A stretch of DNA of 18,701 nt from an uncultured Clostridia bacterium (lineage in GTDB: Bacteria; Bacillota; Clostridia; Christensenellales; Aristaeellaceae). The stretch covers positions 1 through 18,701 of the forward strand of contig CALNAU010000033.1 in NCBI GenBank assembly GCA_937874275.1, written 5' to 3'. Under the pieces are notes generated by a model. It saw only the letters and a list, made by a program, of their open reading frames with translations. It searched no databases and was not told where the DNA came from. Of this stretch, positions 8,360-16,057 are shown piece by piece. The position numbers and the translations under genes are program-made. How positions within the stretch are numbered: the stretch's first letter is position 1; each line of letters starts with the position of its first letter.

Positions 8360-9163
8360 TCAGACGGTGATGAGCTCCAGCGTGTCATTTTGCTCGCGCA
8401 GGTAGGTGGCGAGCTTGGGGCTGGCGTTCTTGTCGGTAATCAGGCGGTCGATTTCGCTGATGCTGGCGAACTCCACAAAGCTTACCCGGCCGAACTTGGA
8501 GCTGTCGCACACCACGATTCGCTCGGACGCGCCGCGGATAAGCGCCTTCTTGATTTCGGCCTGCTGGATATCGGGCGTGGTGAACCCCTTTTCGATGGAG
8601 AACGCGTTGGCCCCCAGAAATACCTTGTCCACATTGAAGGACGACAGCGACGAAGTGGCAATGGGGCCGGTGGTGCAGCCGAAGCCGTGGCGCAGTACGC
8701 CGCCGATGAGCACCACCGTGATTTGCGGGTTGCGCTCCAGGTACACGGCGATGTGCACATCGTTGGTCAGCACCGTAAGGGCTTTGTGGTGGGTGAGGCA
8801 CTGGGCCAGCTCCATCATGGTGGTGCCGGAGTCCAGCGCGATGGTGTCATTGTCCTCAATCAAGGTAGCGGCATGGGCGGCCAGGCGCTGCTTGATGGCC
8901 CTGTTGGCAACGGCCTTGGCGTGGCTGTTGGGCTCAAAGGCGGTTTTCTCCAGCGGGATGGCGCCGCCGTGGGTGCGCTTTAGCCGACCGGCGGCCTCCA
9001 GGTCGCGCAGGTCGTTGCGGATGGTGGCTGGGGATACGGAAAACTGCTCGCACAGCTCCGCCACGTGCAGCTTGGTTTTTTCCTGGAGAAGCTGGAGGAT
9101 TTGCAGATGACGTTCTTCTGCAAATAACGAACGAGAGGCCGTGCTTTCTTTCTGAAGTGGCAT
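8360..9163 (-). CDS. DeoR/GlpR-family transcriptional regulator
   Basis: A 267-residue repressor-type protein on the minus strand. The N-terminal winged helix-turn-helix covers about residues 16-70 (LHVAELCEQFSVSPATIRNDL, then RTHGGA), the typical DeoR signature. The C-terminal sugar-phosphate sensor domain has the IALDSGTT phosphate loop near 108-115 and a LIGG strand later. This family usually binds near its own promoter and is released by a phosphorylated sugar intermediate, fitting a local role controlling the kinase and catabolic genes here (inference). ATG at 9163-9161 is preceded on its strand by AGGATGG. A near-consensus promoter lies just upstream (9202-9230). Confidence 0.93.
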   Translation of the reverse strand: MPLQKESTASRSLFAEERHLQILQLLQEKTKLHVAELCEQFSVSPATIRNDLRDLEAAGRLKRTHGGAIPLEKTAFEPNSHAKAVANRAIKQRLAAHAATLIEDNDTIALDSGTTMMELAQCLTHHKALTVLTNDVHIAVYLERNPQITVVLIGGVLRHGFGCTTGPIATSSLSSFNVDKVFLGANAFSIEKGFTTPDIQQAEIKKALIRGASERIVVCDSSKFGRVSFVEFASISEIDRLITDKNASPKLATYLREQNDTLELITV

Positions 9164-9201
9164 TATGTCACACCATCCTGTTTTTTATATGTATTAAGAG
9201 G

Positions 9202-9230
9202 ATTATACAGCGATGGGCGGGACATGGCAA
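9202..9230 (-). promoter_or_regulatory. sigma-70/A-type promoter of the deoR gene
   Basis: Read on the minus strand: TTGCCA (-35, 9230-9225), a 17-base spacer, then a perfect TATAAT (-10, 9207-9202). Transcription would begin near 9195, giving a leader of about 32 bases before the deoR ATG. Two 11-base near-direct repeats, TGTCACACCAT (9166-9176) and TGCGACACCAT (9236-9246), flank this promoter and are candidate operator halves. No comparable forward promoter for the divergent kinase could be picked with confidence. Confidence 0.7.
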
Positions 9231-9307
9231 GCGTATGCGACACCATGTAGCAGATTGTATCTCTGCGCGCCGATGGCGCGGACGCCCGGATGCGGAAAGG
9301 AACGACA

Positions 9308-10840
9308 TTGATACGGGACAAGGCATACTTAATCGGGGTGGATATCGGCACCCAGGGCACCAAGGCAGCGGTGTTTGACGAGGGCATGCAAATGCTGGCC
9401 ACCGCGTTGATTCCCTCCAACCTTATCTCACCCGAGCCTGGGGTTGTGTGGCAGGAGCCCGCGGAGATGCTGGACGAGTGCTGCCGGGCCATCCGCCAGG
9501 CGGTGGAGCGCGCAGGCATTGACGCCCGGCTGGTGGCCGCCATTGGCCTGGATGGACAGATGGCCGGTATCATGGGCATAGATGCCGGGGGCGATGCCTC
9601 CACCTACTACGACTCGTGGCTGGATATGCGATGCCGCCCGCAGATGGACCACATGAACCGCGTGGCGGGCAAGCGCATCATTGAGCTGTCCGGCGGCCCT
9701 GCCACCTTTGTGCATGGGCCCAAGATCCTCTGGTGGAAGGAGAACCAACCGGAGGCCTATCGCAACACCGCAAAATTTGTGCTGCCTCACGCCTACGTTG
9801 TGGGCAAGCTGTGCGGGCTGGACGCTGGCAAAGCGTATTTTGACTACACACACCTGCACTTCTCCTGCCTGTCTGACAACGCCAACAAGGCTTGGTCGAA
9901 CGAGCTGCTGGACACCTTCGGCATCGAGCGGGACAAAATGCCCGACATCGTATCCCCCTTTGAGGTGGTGGGCACCCTGCAGGCGGAGTATGCGGCGGCC
10001 TGCGGCCTGCCCCAGGGCGTGCCCATGGTGGCGGGCTGCGGCGACACAGCGGCCAGCACCTTTGGTTCGGGCATGTTTGAGGCCGGCATGATGCTGGATA
10101 TCGCGGGCACCGCCTCGGTGCTGTGCAGCGTGGTGGACAGCTATGTGCCCGACACCCAGCATGAGACTATGGCCATGATGCGCAGCCCCGTGGATGGCCT
10201 GTTTTTGCCGCTGGCCTATATCAATGGCGGCGGGATGTGCATCCGCTGGTTCCGCAACACCCTGACGGGCGAGCCCATGGCGGATTATGACCAGTTGCAG
10301 GCAGAGGCAGAGCAGGTGCCCTGGGGCAGCGAAGGGCTGCTGTTCATCCCGCACTTTTCCGGCCGCGTGCTGCCCAACGACCCCTACCTCAAGGGCAGCT
10401 ACCTGGGGATGGATTTCAAGCATACGCGCGCCCACCTGTACCGGGCTGTGCTGGAGGGCATCGCCTACGAATACCACTACTACCGCTCCGTGCTCAAACA
10501 GCTGCATCCGCAGATGCCCTTTGACCGGCTGCTCAGTGTGGGCGGCGGCGCCAATTCGCCCCTGTTCACCCAAATCAAAGCCGATGTGCTGGGCGTCACG
10601 GTATCCACCTTGCAGCTGGGCGAGACCGCCCTCATCGGCAGCGCGGTGATAGCGGGCGTTGGCATCGGCCTGCTGGATGGTTATGCCCAACCCATTCGTC
10701 AGGCCATCCGGCCCGGCAGCACATTCCGCCACGACCAGGTTGCCCATACCCGCTATGCGCCGTATGTAGCCGCCTACCTGGACGCGATGGCCGACCTGTC
10801 CGGGCTGTACCGCCGCCTGCCCGCGCTGGGCAAGGCATAG
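9308..10840 (+). CDS. FGGY-family carbohydrate kinase (third copy), xylulokinase-like
   Basis: A 510-residue FGGY kinase. TTG 9308 is preferred because GGAAAGGA (9294-9301) sits 6 bases upstream; an ATG at 9290 in the same frame would add six residues and lacks a good site. Motifs are all intact: the phosphate motif VDIGTQGTK begins about residue 11, GLDGQM follows, the catalytic Asp is in GCGDT (about residue 246), and the C-terminal domain has SVGGGANS and LIGSAVIAG. It would phosphorylate a sugar or sugar derivative with ATP. It is divergent from deoR across a 144-base gap, a classic arrangement for a regulator controlling its neighbour, and is separated from the transport operon by its own promoter region. 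Substrate not determinable. Confidence 0.9.
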   Translation: MIRDKAYLIGVDIGTQGTKAAVFDEGMQMLATALIPSNLISPEPGVVWQEPAEMLDECCRAIRQAVERAGIDARLVAAIGLDGQMAGIMGIDAGGDASTYYDSWLDMRCRPQMDHMNRVAGKRIIELSGGPATFVHGPKILWWKENQPEAYRNTAKFVLPHAYVVGKLCGLDAGKAYFDYTHLHFSCLSDNANKAWSNELLDTFGIERDKMPDIVSPFEVVGTLQAEYAAACGLPQGVPMVAGCGDTAASTFGSGMFEAGMMLDIAGTASVLCSVVDSYVPDTQHETMAMMRSPVDGLFLPLAYINGGGMCIRWFRNTLTGEPMADYDQLQAEAEQVPWGSEGLLFIPHFSGRVLPNDPYLKGSYLGMDFKHTRAHLYRAVLEGIAYEYHYYRSVLKQLHPQMPFDRLLSVGGGANSPLFTQIKADVLGVTVSTLQLGETALIGSAVIAGVGIGLLDGYAQPIRQAIRPGSTFRHDQVAHTRYAPYVAAYLDAMADLSGLYRRLPALGKA

Positions 10841-10993
10841 AAGCGCTTGTTATCGATTGGTTTTGATAGCACACAGGCGCGCGTGGCGCCGCCGCCCGGG
10901 CTATCAGGGCCGAAAAGCGTTGAATAACATGGCGTTTCCTTCACCGGGAAAATGGTTGACGCAAGTGTGAACAAACAATAAACGAAGGAAAAG

Positions 10994-11007
10994 TGTTATC
11001 GTTTTCT
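10994..11007 (+). promoter_or_regulatory. candidate cre-like (LacI/CcpA-type) operator
   Basis: TGTTATCGTTTTCT fits the degenerate catabolite-responsive pattern TGNAANCGNWNNCW at all fixed positions except one (T for the first A). It ends 12 bases upstream of the -35 box of the transporter promoter, a sensible place for carbon-catabolite control in a Firmicute. The pattern is degenerate and chance matches are common, so this is a suggestion only. Confidence 0.3.
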
Positions 11008-11019
11008 GCGTTTTAATGA

Positions 11020-11048
11020 TTGACATTCCATATGGCACAGGCTATACT
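11020..11048 (+). promoter_or_regulatory. strong sigma-70/A-type promoter of the ABC transporter operon
   Basis: Perfect TTGACA (11020-11025), a 17-base spacer and TATACT (11043-11048, one mismatch to TATAAT). Transcription would start near 11055 and give a leader of about 115 bases before the binding-protein ATG at 11171. The position and quality fit high expression of a solute-binding protein. Confidence 0.8.
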
Positions 11049-11170
11049 GCCAGTAAGATGTCATAGGCGGAAGGGTCGTGGCGGCCGGACAAACGGATGC
11101 TTACTTTCCCCCAAGAGTCGCTATAGGTTTGCCTGTGACAACGGATAAACTTACATAGGGAGGATAAATC

Positions 11171-12271
11171 ATGAAGCAACTCAAGAAACTGGTAGCCCTG
11201 GCACTGGTCGCTGTGATGATGCTGTCTGCCGTGGCCGTGATGGCCGAAGCGGACTACGCCAACCTCAAGGAGTTCAAGATCGATCCCGCGCAAATTCCGC
11301 AGGAGAAGAAGGACACCACGCTGTACCTGGGCGTTTCCATCCGCGGGTTAGAGAACCCCTACATCGCCACCATCAAGGTGGGCATGGAAATGTTCGGCAA
11401 GTACCTGGACAGCATTGGCCAGAAGTACGAGATGCAGGTGCTGGACTCCCAGGGCGATAATGACCGCGAGGTCGACAACATGCGCCAGTTCGCCGCCAAA
11501 GCCGACGGCAATGCCATCGCCTACTCCGACCCCAACGAAAACTCCATCGCCTACTCCCTGGCCGAAGCCATAGCTGAGTCTGGCGGCTACCTGGGCACTG
11601 CCTGGAACAAGCCCGACGACGTAGGCCCGGCTGACCTGACCCCCAACTGGGTCATGCACACCTCCCCCGACAACGTCATCAACGGCTACAACATTGCCGT
11701 TGAACTCTTCAAGGCCATGGGCGGCAAGGGCAACATCTTTGTCGTGCAGGGCATGCTGGGTAACACTGCTGCTATCAACCGTTATGCTGGTCTGCAAAAG
11801 GCGCTGGCCGAGTATCCCGACATCAAGGTCGTCGAAGATGACACCGCCAACTGGAGTACCCCGGACGCCCTCACGCTGGTTGAAACCTGGCTGACCAAGC
11901 ACCCCGACGTGGGCGGCATCTGGTGCGCCAACGACAGCATGGGCACAGGCGCCCTCCAGGCGCTGGATGCCAAGGGCCTCAAGGGCAAGGTCGGCGTGGT
12001 TGGTGTTGACGCCAACACCGACTTCGTGGAAGCCATCCGTGATGGTTTTGCTACCGCCACCGTGTCCTCCAACGGCTACCTGCAGGGCGGCTACACCCTG
12101 GCTGTGTGCTACGCTGTGTGGGCCGGCTTGCTGGATGTGGCGCAGTTTCCTGCGGAGTATCGTGAATTTGCTACTCCCGCGCTTTTGGTTACCAAGGACA
12201 ACGCAGCCGAGTATCTTACCTCAATCCCCGAGTTTGACTTCTCCGTCCCCTTCGCGATGAAGGCCGACTAA
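11171..12271 (+). CDS. sugar ABC transporter substrate-binding protein (RbsB-like, periplasmic-binding fold type I)
   Basis: A 366-residue exported protein that captures the substrate and delivers it to the permeases. ATG 11171 follows AGGGAGGA. The N-terminus is a classic signal peptide: KQLKK, a hydrophobic core (about 8-22) and a V-M-A cleavage site before E26. There is no lipobox Cys, unlike most Gram-positive binding proteins. The mature part shows the RbsB/MglB-type layout: TLYLGVSIRGLENPY at the first strand, the hinge region around GGKGNIFVVQGMLGNTAAINRYAG, and GIWCANDSMGTGALQAL followed by VGVVGVDANTDFVEAI. It is the first gene of the transport operon, behind a strong promoter, and is followed by a stable stem-loop. 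Ligand unknown; a sugar or polyol is likely. Confidence 0.92.
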   Translation: MKQLKKLVALALVAVMMLSAVAVMAEADYANLKEFKIDPAQIPQEKKDTTLYLGVSIRGLENPYIATIKVGMEMFGKYLDSIGQKYEMQVLDSQGDNDREVDNMRQFAAKADGNAIAYSDPNENSIAYSLAEAIAESGGYLGTAWNKPDDVGPADLTPNWVMHTSPDNVINGYNIAVELFKAMGGKGNIFVVQGMLGNTAAINRYAGLQKALAEYPDIKVVEDDTANWSTPDALTLVETWLTKHPDVGGIWCANDSMGTGALQALDAKGLKGKVGVVGVDANTDFVEAIRDGFATATVSSNGYLQGGYTLAVCYAVWAGLLDVAQFPAEYREFATPALLVTKDNAAEYLTSIPEFDFSVPFAMKAD

Positions 12272-12290
12272 ATACCATCGACTCATAATC

Positions 12291-12326
12291 GCCGCGCGGG
12301 ACGGGAGGATTCCCGTCCCGCGTGGT
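12291..12326 (+). terminator. intercistronic stem-loop after the binding-protein gene (attenuator/mRNA stabiliser)
   Basis: A perfect 12-base-pair inverted repeat (12295-12306 with 12311-12322, core GCGGGACGGGA / TCCCGTCCCGC) closes a GGAT loop and can extend outward by two further GC pairs flanked by G-U wobbles. No long T-run follows, so it is more likely a 3'-end stabiliser and partial terminator than a full stop. This arrangement is common between binding-protein and permease genes, where it raises the ratio of binding protein to membrane parts. Confidence 0.7.
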
Positions 12327-12386
12327 TGCCATTTAAGCCACAGCGCTTGCGGGCCCTATGTGGCCCATCCGGAAGGAGAGCTTGTG

Positions 12387-13412
12387 ATGGACCAACGAGT
12401 GGACCGCAGCACGGTCACCATTGCCGACGAATTTGCCGAAAAGATACGGCAGAGCAACCGCAAGGACAAAATCATCCGAATCGCCCCGCTGATTGTCCTG
12501 GCTGTTCTGTTTGCTTTCTTTTCCATCACGGTGGGCCGCGGGTTTGCGTCGGCCTCTAATCTGCAGGCCATCCTCAACCAGCTGGCCATTCCGCTGATTG
12601 TGGCCTTTGGATTGACCTTTGTCATCCTCATCGGGTCCATCGACCTGTCCATCAACGGCACGGTGGGCATGGCGGGCTCCATCATGGCGTGCCTGGTGCT
12701 CAACAGCGAATACCCGGCCATGAACATGGGCGTGTGGGGCGTGTTGCTGGCCATCCTGGCCAGCGTGGTAGCCGGCTTTCTGGTGGGCATCATCTATGTC
12801 AAGCTACGCATCCCGTCGTTCATGGTGTCCTTCGCATTTTTGTACATCTGCCGCGGCATCGGCATGCTCTCCTATCAGGGACATCCGCCCACCATCCGCG
12901 ACCCGCTGTTCCTGTCCCTGGCCAAGGCCTCCTTCCTGGGCATCCCCTTTATCACCTGGGTGGCCATCATATTGCTGGCGGTTTGCTACTTTATTCAGGA
13001 ATATACCGCCTTCGGGCGACATATCTATGCGGTGGGCACCAATGAGAGCATCCCGCGCTCGGTGGGCGTCAACGTGGGCCGGGTCAAGGTGATGGTGTTC
13101 ACCTTGGCCGGGCTGCTGTTTGGCATCGCCGGCGTGGTGGGCGCCATCCGCCTGGGGCAGGGACAGGTGGGCATCGGCGAGGGGCTGATGTTTCCCGCGC
13201 AGGCCGCCGTGGTGGTTGGCGGCACCTCGCTGGCCGGCGGCAAGGGCGGCGTGCTCAACACCGTGGTGGGCGTGCTGATTATGACGGTGCTGTCCAATGG
13301 CCTGGTGCTGATGAGCGTCAACCCCTATATTCGCACCGGCATAGAGGGCGTCATCATTTTGGTCGCCGTGGCGCTGACCATCCAACGCAGCCGCCAGGCG
13401 ATCAGCAAGTGA
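12387..13412 (+). CDS. sugar ABC transporter permease 1 (RbsC-like)
   Basis: A 341-residue integral membrane protein of the BPD_transp_2 family. ATG 12387 follows GGAAGGAG (12371-12378) with 8-base spacing; the in-frame ATG at 12360 precedes that site. A charged cytoplasmic N-terminus of about 35 residues is followed by a series of hydrophobic segments (roughly 8-10). The family signature GSIDLSINGTVG is near residue 87 and the cytoplasmic coupling segment AVGTNESIPRSVGVNVGRVK is in the second half, followed by GGTSLAGGKGG. It would form half of the channel, with the second permease encoded beyond the ATPase. Confidence 0.92.
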   Translation: MDQRVDRSTVTIADEFAEKIRQSNRKDKIIRIAPLIVLAVLFAFFSITVGRGFASASNLQAILNQLAIPLIVAFGLTFVILIGSIDLSINGTVGMAGSIMACLVLNSEYPAMNMGVWGVLLAILASVVAGFLVGIIYVKLRIPSFMVSFAFLYICRGIGMLSYQGHPPTIRDPLFLSLAKASFLGIPFITWVAIILLAVCYFIQEYTAFGRHIYAVGTNESIPRSVGVNVGRVKVMVFTLAGLLFGIAGVVGAIRLGQGQVGIGEGLMFPAQAAVVVGGTSLAGGKGGVLNTVVGVLIMTVLSNGLVLMSVNPYIRTGIEGVIILVAVALTIQRSRQAISK

Positions 13413-13422
13413 GGTGACAGCG

Positions 13423-14955
13423 ATGACCAACGAACGCGTACCATTTTTCTCAGCCCGGGACATCACCAAGTCCTTCTCCGGCACCCAGGCCCTCAAGGGC
13501 GTGGATTTGGAGGTATACCCCGGCGAAATTGTGGGCCTGGTGGGCGAGAACGGCGCGGGCAAATCCACGCTGCTCAAAATCATCATCGGCGCCCAGCCGC
13601 CTACCTCCGGGCATATGACCATCCACGGGCAGCCCTACCAGCCGCAGACGCCCATGGACGCCAACGCCAATGGCATCGGCATGGTGTTTCAGGAGCAGTC
13701 GCTTATCGTCAACCTCAACGTGGCGCAGAACATTTTCTTCGGCCACGAGAAGGATTTTCGCGAGCACGGCTTCATCAACTGGACCAAGATGAACAAGGCG
13801 GCGGCCGAGGTGCTGGCGCATATCGATGTGACCGACATCAACCCCCGCAAAAAGGTGGCCGACCTCAACTTCGCCACCCGCCAGATGATTGATATCGCCA
13901 AGGTGATGAACGTCACCAACGCCCAGCAGGGCAAGAACTGCCTCATTCTGCTGGACGAGCCCACCTCCATCCTCAACGAGGGTGAGGTGCAGAACCTCTT
14001 CAAGCAGATGCGGCGGATTGCAGCCCAGGGTCACGCGGTGGTGTTTGTATCCCACCGATTAGACGAGGTGCTGGAGATTACCGACCGCATTTACGTCTAC
14101 AAGGATGGCACCAGCGTGGGCACACTGGAGACGAGCCAGGCCACCGAGGCCAAGCTGTATGAAATGATGGTGGGGCGCCCCACCACCACTGAGTACTACC
14201 ACCTCAACCAGCAGGTGAAGCCCTCCGAGCAGGTGGAGCTGGAGGTGCGCGACCTGGGCCTGCACGGTGTGTTCAAGCACGTCAACTTCAAGTTGCATAA
14301 GGGCGAGGTGCTGGGCATGTGCGGCGTCATCGGCTCCGGCAAGGAGGAGATATGCGCCGTGCTCAGCGGGGATGAGCTGCCCACCTCCGGCCAGGTGTTG
14401 CTTGGCGGAAAAGAAGTACGTTTCAATTCGCCCAAGGAGGCGCTGCAGCATGGCGTCCTCATGATTCCCAAGGAGCGGCTGTACGAGGGCGTGGTGATGA
14501 TGCTGTCGGTGGAGGACAACATCGCCATGTCCAACAACAAGCAGATTGCCAAAGGTATGCTCTGCTCGCCCAAGGCCATCGCCCAGCAGGCGGACCACTG
14601 GATTGACCGTCTGCGCATCAAAACCAGCGGCCGCAAGGAGCTGCTGATGCAGCTGTCCGGCGGCAACCAGCAAAAGGTGGTCTTTTCCCGTGCGCTGGCC
14701 AGCAGCGTGGATGTGCTGATTCTCAACCACCCCACGCGCGGCGTGGACGTGGGCGCCAAGGAAGAAATTTACCTGCTTATCCGCGAGATGGTGCGCCAGG
14801 GCAAATCGGTGCTGCTGCTGGGCGACACGCTGGATGAGTGCATTGGGCTTAGCAACCGCATCATCGTCATGAAGGATGGCGAGATGACCGGCGAGTTCGA
14901 CGCGTCGGTAGAGGCCAAACCCAGCCAGGTTGACGTGGTCAGCCTGATGATGTGA
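13423..14955 (+). CDS. sugar ABC transporter ATP-binding protein (RbsA/MglA-like, two NBDs)
   Basis: A 510-residue peripheral membrane ATPase with two fused nucleotide-binding domains that power the importer. ATG 13423 follows GAGGTG at 13411-13416; a GTG at 13414 would overlap that site. Domain 1 has Walker A GENGAGKST (41-49), a weak signature (LNFATRQ), an intact Walker B LILLDEP (174-180) and the switch His211. Domain 2 has a Walker A-like GVIGSGKEE (301-309), a canonical LSGGNQQ signature (411-417), but LNHPTRG (434-440) in place of LDEPTRG, so both the Walker B Asp and catalytic Glu positions differ, and GDTLDE where the switch region lies. This predicts one competent ATP site (domain 1 Walker motifs with the domain 2 signature). 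It lies 10 bases after permease 1. Confidence 0.93.
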   Translation: MTNERVPFFSARDITKSFSGTQALKGVDLEVYPGEIVGLVGENGAGKSTLLKIIIGAQPPTSGHMTIHGQPYQPQTPMDANANGIGMVFQEQSLIVNLNVAQNIFFGHEKDFREHGFINWTKMNKAAAEVLAHIDVTDINPRKKVADLNFATRQMIDIAKVMNVTNAQQGKNCLILLDEPTSILNEGEVQNLFKQMRRIAAQGHAVVFVSHRLDEVLEITDRIYVYKDGTSVGTLETSQATEAKLYEMMVGRPTTTEYYHLNQQVKPSEQVELEVRDLGLHGVFKHVNFKLHKGEVLGMCGVIGSGKEEICAVLSGDELPTSGQVLLGGKEVRFNSPKEALQHGVLMIPKERLYEGVVMMLSVEDNIAMSNNKQIAKGMLCSPKAIAQQADHWIDRLRIKTSGRKELLMQLSGGNQQKVVFSRALASSVDVLILNHPTRGVDVGAKEEIYLLIREMVRQGKSVLLLGDTLDECIGLSNRIIVMKDGEMTGEFDASVEAKPSQVDVVSLMM

Positions 14956-14968
14956 GGAGGGTATCGCG

Positions 14969-15979
14969 ATGAGCCAGGACAAACAGTCATCCGCATCGGC
15001 AGGCAGCAGGCTGCGCCTGCGCGGTCACCTCACACAGTATCTGAGCTTTTCGGCCATTGTGGTGCTGTTGGTGGGCCTGTCGCTTACGCAGCAGAATTTC
15101 CTGGGCCGCATGAACATGTCCAACCTCTTTCGCGATACCGCGCCGCTGATGATCATGGCGGCGGGCATGACCTCGGTGCTGCTGCTGGGCTCTATCGATC
15201 TGTCGACCGGGGCCATGTGCTCGGTATCCAACGTGCTGTTTGTGCGGTTCCTCAGCGAGGTGGGCGTCAACATGCCCATCGGCCTGGCCACAATCAGCGC
15301 CTTTGCGCTGTCGCTGGGCTTTGGCCTGGTGGCGGGCTTTTTGATGGGCTACGTGCACGTTAAGCTCAAGGTGCCCTCCTTCATCGCCTCGCTGGGCTTC
15401 ATGTCGGTGTGGCAGTCGGCCGCGCTGCTGATATCCGAGCGCTCGTCCCCCGTGCCCAAGGCCGTGTGGGGCGCCATAGACTGGTATAAGGTGTCCTTTG
15501 GCGTGGTGGGGCTGCCCCTCATCATCGCGTTGGTGCTTGTGGTGCTGGTGTATGTGTTCCAGGCGCGCACCACCATCGGAAAGAACATCTACGCCATCGG
15601 CGGCAACGAGCGGGCTGCCCGCATCGCCGGCGTGCCGGTGGACCGCACCAAAATCACGGTTTTTGTGGTCAACGGCTTTTGCGCGGCGCTGGGCGGTATC
15701 TTCCTGGCGGCCAAGCTGCGCAGCGGCGCGCCCACCATCGGCGACGCGTTCACTTTGATGGTCATCGCCTCTTGCGTGCTGGGCGGCACGGCGCTGTCGG
15801 GCGGGCGCGGCAGTGTGCTGGGCACCATCATTGGTGTGTTCACGGTGGCGCTCATCAACAACGGCATGAACTTCATCGGCGTCAGCGCCTATTGGCAGAA
15901 CGTGGTCTTTGGCCTGTTCGTGCTGGGTGCCATCGCCATCTCGGTGGATCGCTCGGTGCGCGATTTGGCCATCAAGTAA
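14969..15979 (+). CDS. sugar ABC transporter permease 2 (RbsC-like)
   Basis: A 336-residue membrane protein of the same BPD_transp_2 family as permease 1 but clearly divergent from it, so the channel is probably a heterodimer. ATG 14969 follows GAGGAGGG 13 bases after the ATPase stop. The N-terminus is short and cytoplasmic, then hydrophobic segments follow. The family signature GSIDLSTGAMCS is near residue 73, and the coupling-helix segment AIGGNERAARIAGVPVDRTK is near 210, followed by GGTALSGGRGSVLG. The order binding protein - permease - ATPase - permease is a known variant of the Rbs-type systems that have one permease gene. Confidence 0.92.
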   Translation: MSQDKQSSASAGSRLRLRGHLTQYLSFSAIVVLLVGLSLTQQNFLGRMNMSNLFRDTAPLMIMAAGMTSVLLLGSIDLSTGAMCSVSNVLFVRFLSEVGVNMPIGLATISAFALSLGFGLVAGFLMGYVHVKLKVPSFIASLGFMSVWQSAALLISERSSPVPKAVWGAIDWYKVSFGVVGLPLIIALVLVVLVYVFQARTTIGKNIYAIGGNERAARIAGVPVDRTKITVFVVNGFCAALGGIFLAAKLRSGAPTIGDAFTLMVIASCVLGGTALSGGRGSVLGTIIGVFTVALINNGMNFIGVSAYWQNVVFGLFVLGAIAISVDRSVRDLAIK

Positions 15980-15986
15980 GGCGGGC

Positions 15987-16004
15987 CTGCGGCATATGCC
16001 GCAG
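15987..16004 (+). repeat. perfect 18-base palindrome between permease 2 and the dehydrogenase gene
   Basis: CTGCGGCAT/ATGCCGCAG is a perfect 9+9 inverted repeat with no spacer; as RNA it would fold with a minimal loop of about four bases. A second 10-base palindrome, ATCAATTGAT, lies at 16014-16023. The 78-base gap has no convincing promoter boxes. It could be an operator or an mRNA-processing hairpin between the transport and enzyme parts of the operon. The 11-mer GCGGCATATGC recurs at 18276-18286, just after the last gene. Confidence 0.5.
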
Positions 16005-16057
16005 CCGGCTTCAATCAATTGATAATCAATGGGTAACAGATAAGGAGGAACAGGGTT

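Larger units (their letters stand above)
10841..11170 (+). promoter_or_regulatory. intergenic control region upstream of the transport operon
   Basis: No gene is seen in these 330 bases, which are more AT-rich in the second half than the surrounding genes. From left to right they hold an AAGCGCTT palindrome (10841-10848), a 7-base perfect inverted repeat TGATAGC/GCTATCA (10864-10870 and 10900-10906) enclosing a GC-rich hairpin, a repeated TGTTATCG (10848-10855 and 10994-11001), a strong promoter (11020-11048) and a leader of about 115 bases ending in an AGGGAGGA ribosome binding site. AGTAAG/CTTACT (11052-11057 and 11100-11105) could pair within the leader. No known riboswitch was recognised. 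Confidence 0.6.

Noticed and set aside
10841..10848. AAGCGCTT as a full cre or LacI-type operator
   Set aside because: The core palindrome is there but the flanks do not match TGA/TCA of the consensus, and it lies directly on the end of the kinase gene far from the promoter.
10956..10984. Possible second promoter TTGACG-17-TAAACG upstream of the binding-protein gene
   Set aside because: The -10 half is poor; the TTGACA/TATACT pair at 11020-11048 is far better.
11049..11170. Riboswitch in the binding-protein leader
   Set aside because: The leader is long enough to be of interest, but I recognise no conserved aptamer core and only a weak pairing (AGTAAG/CTTACT).
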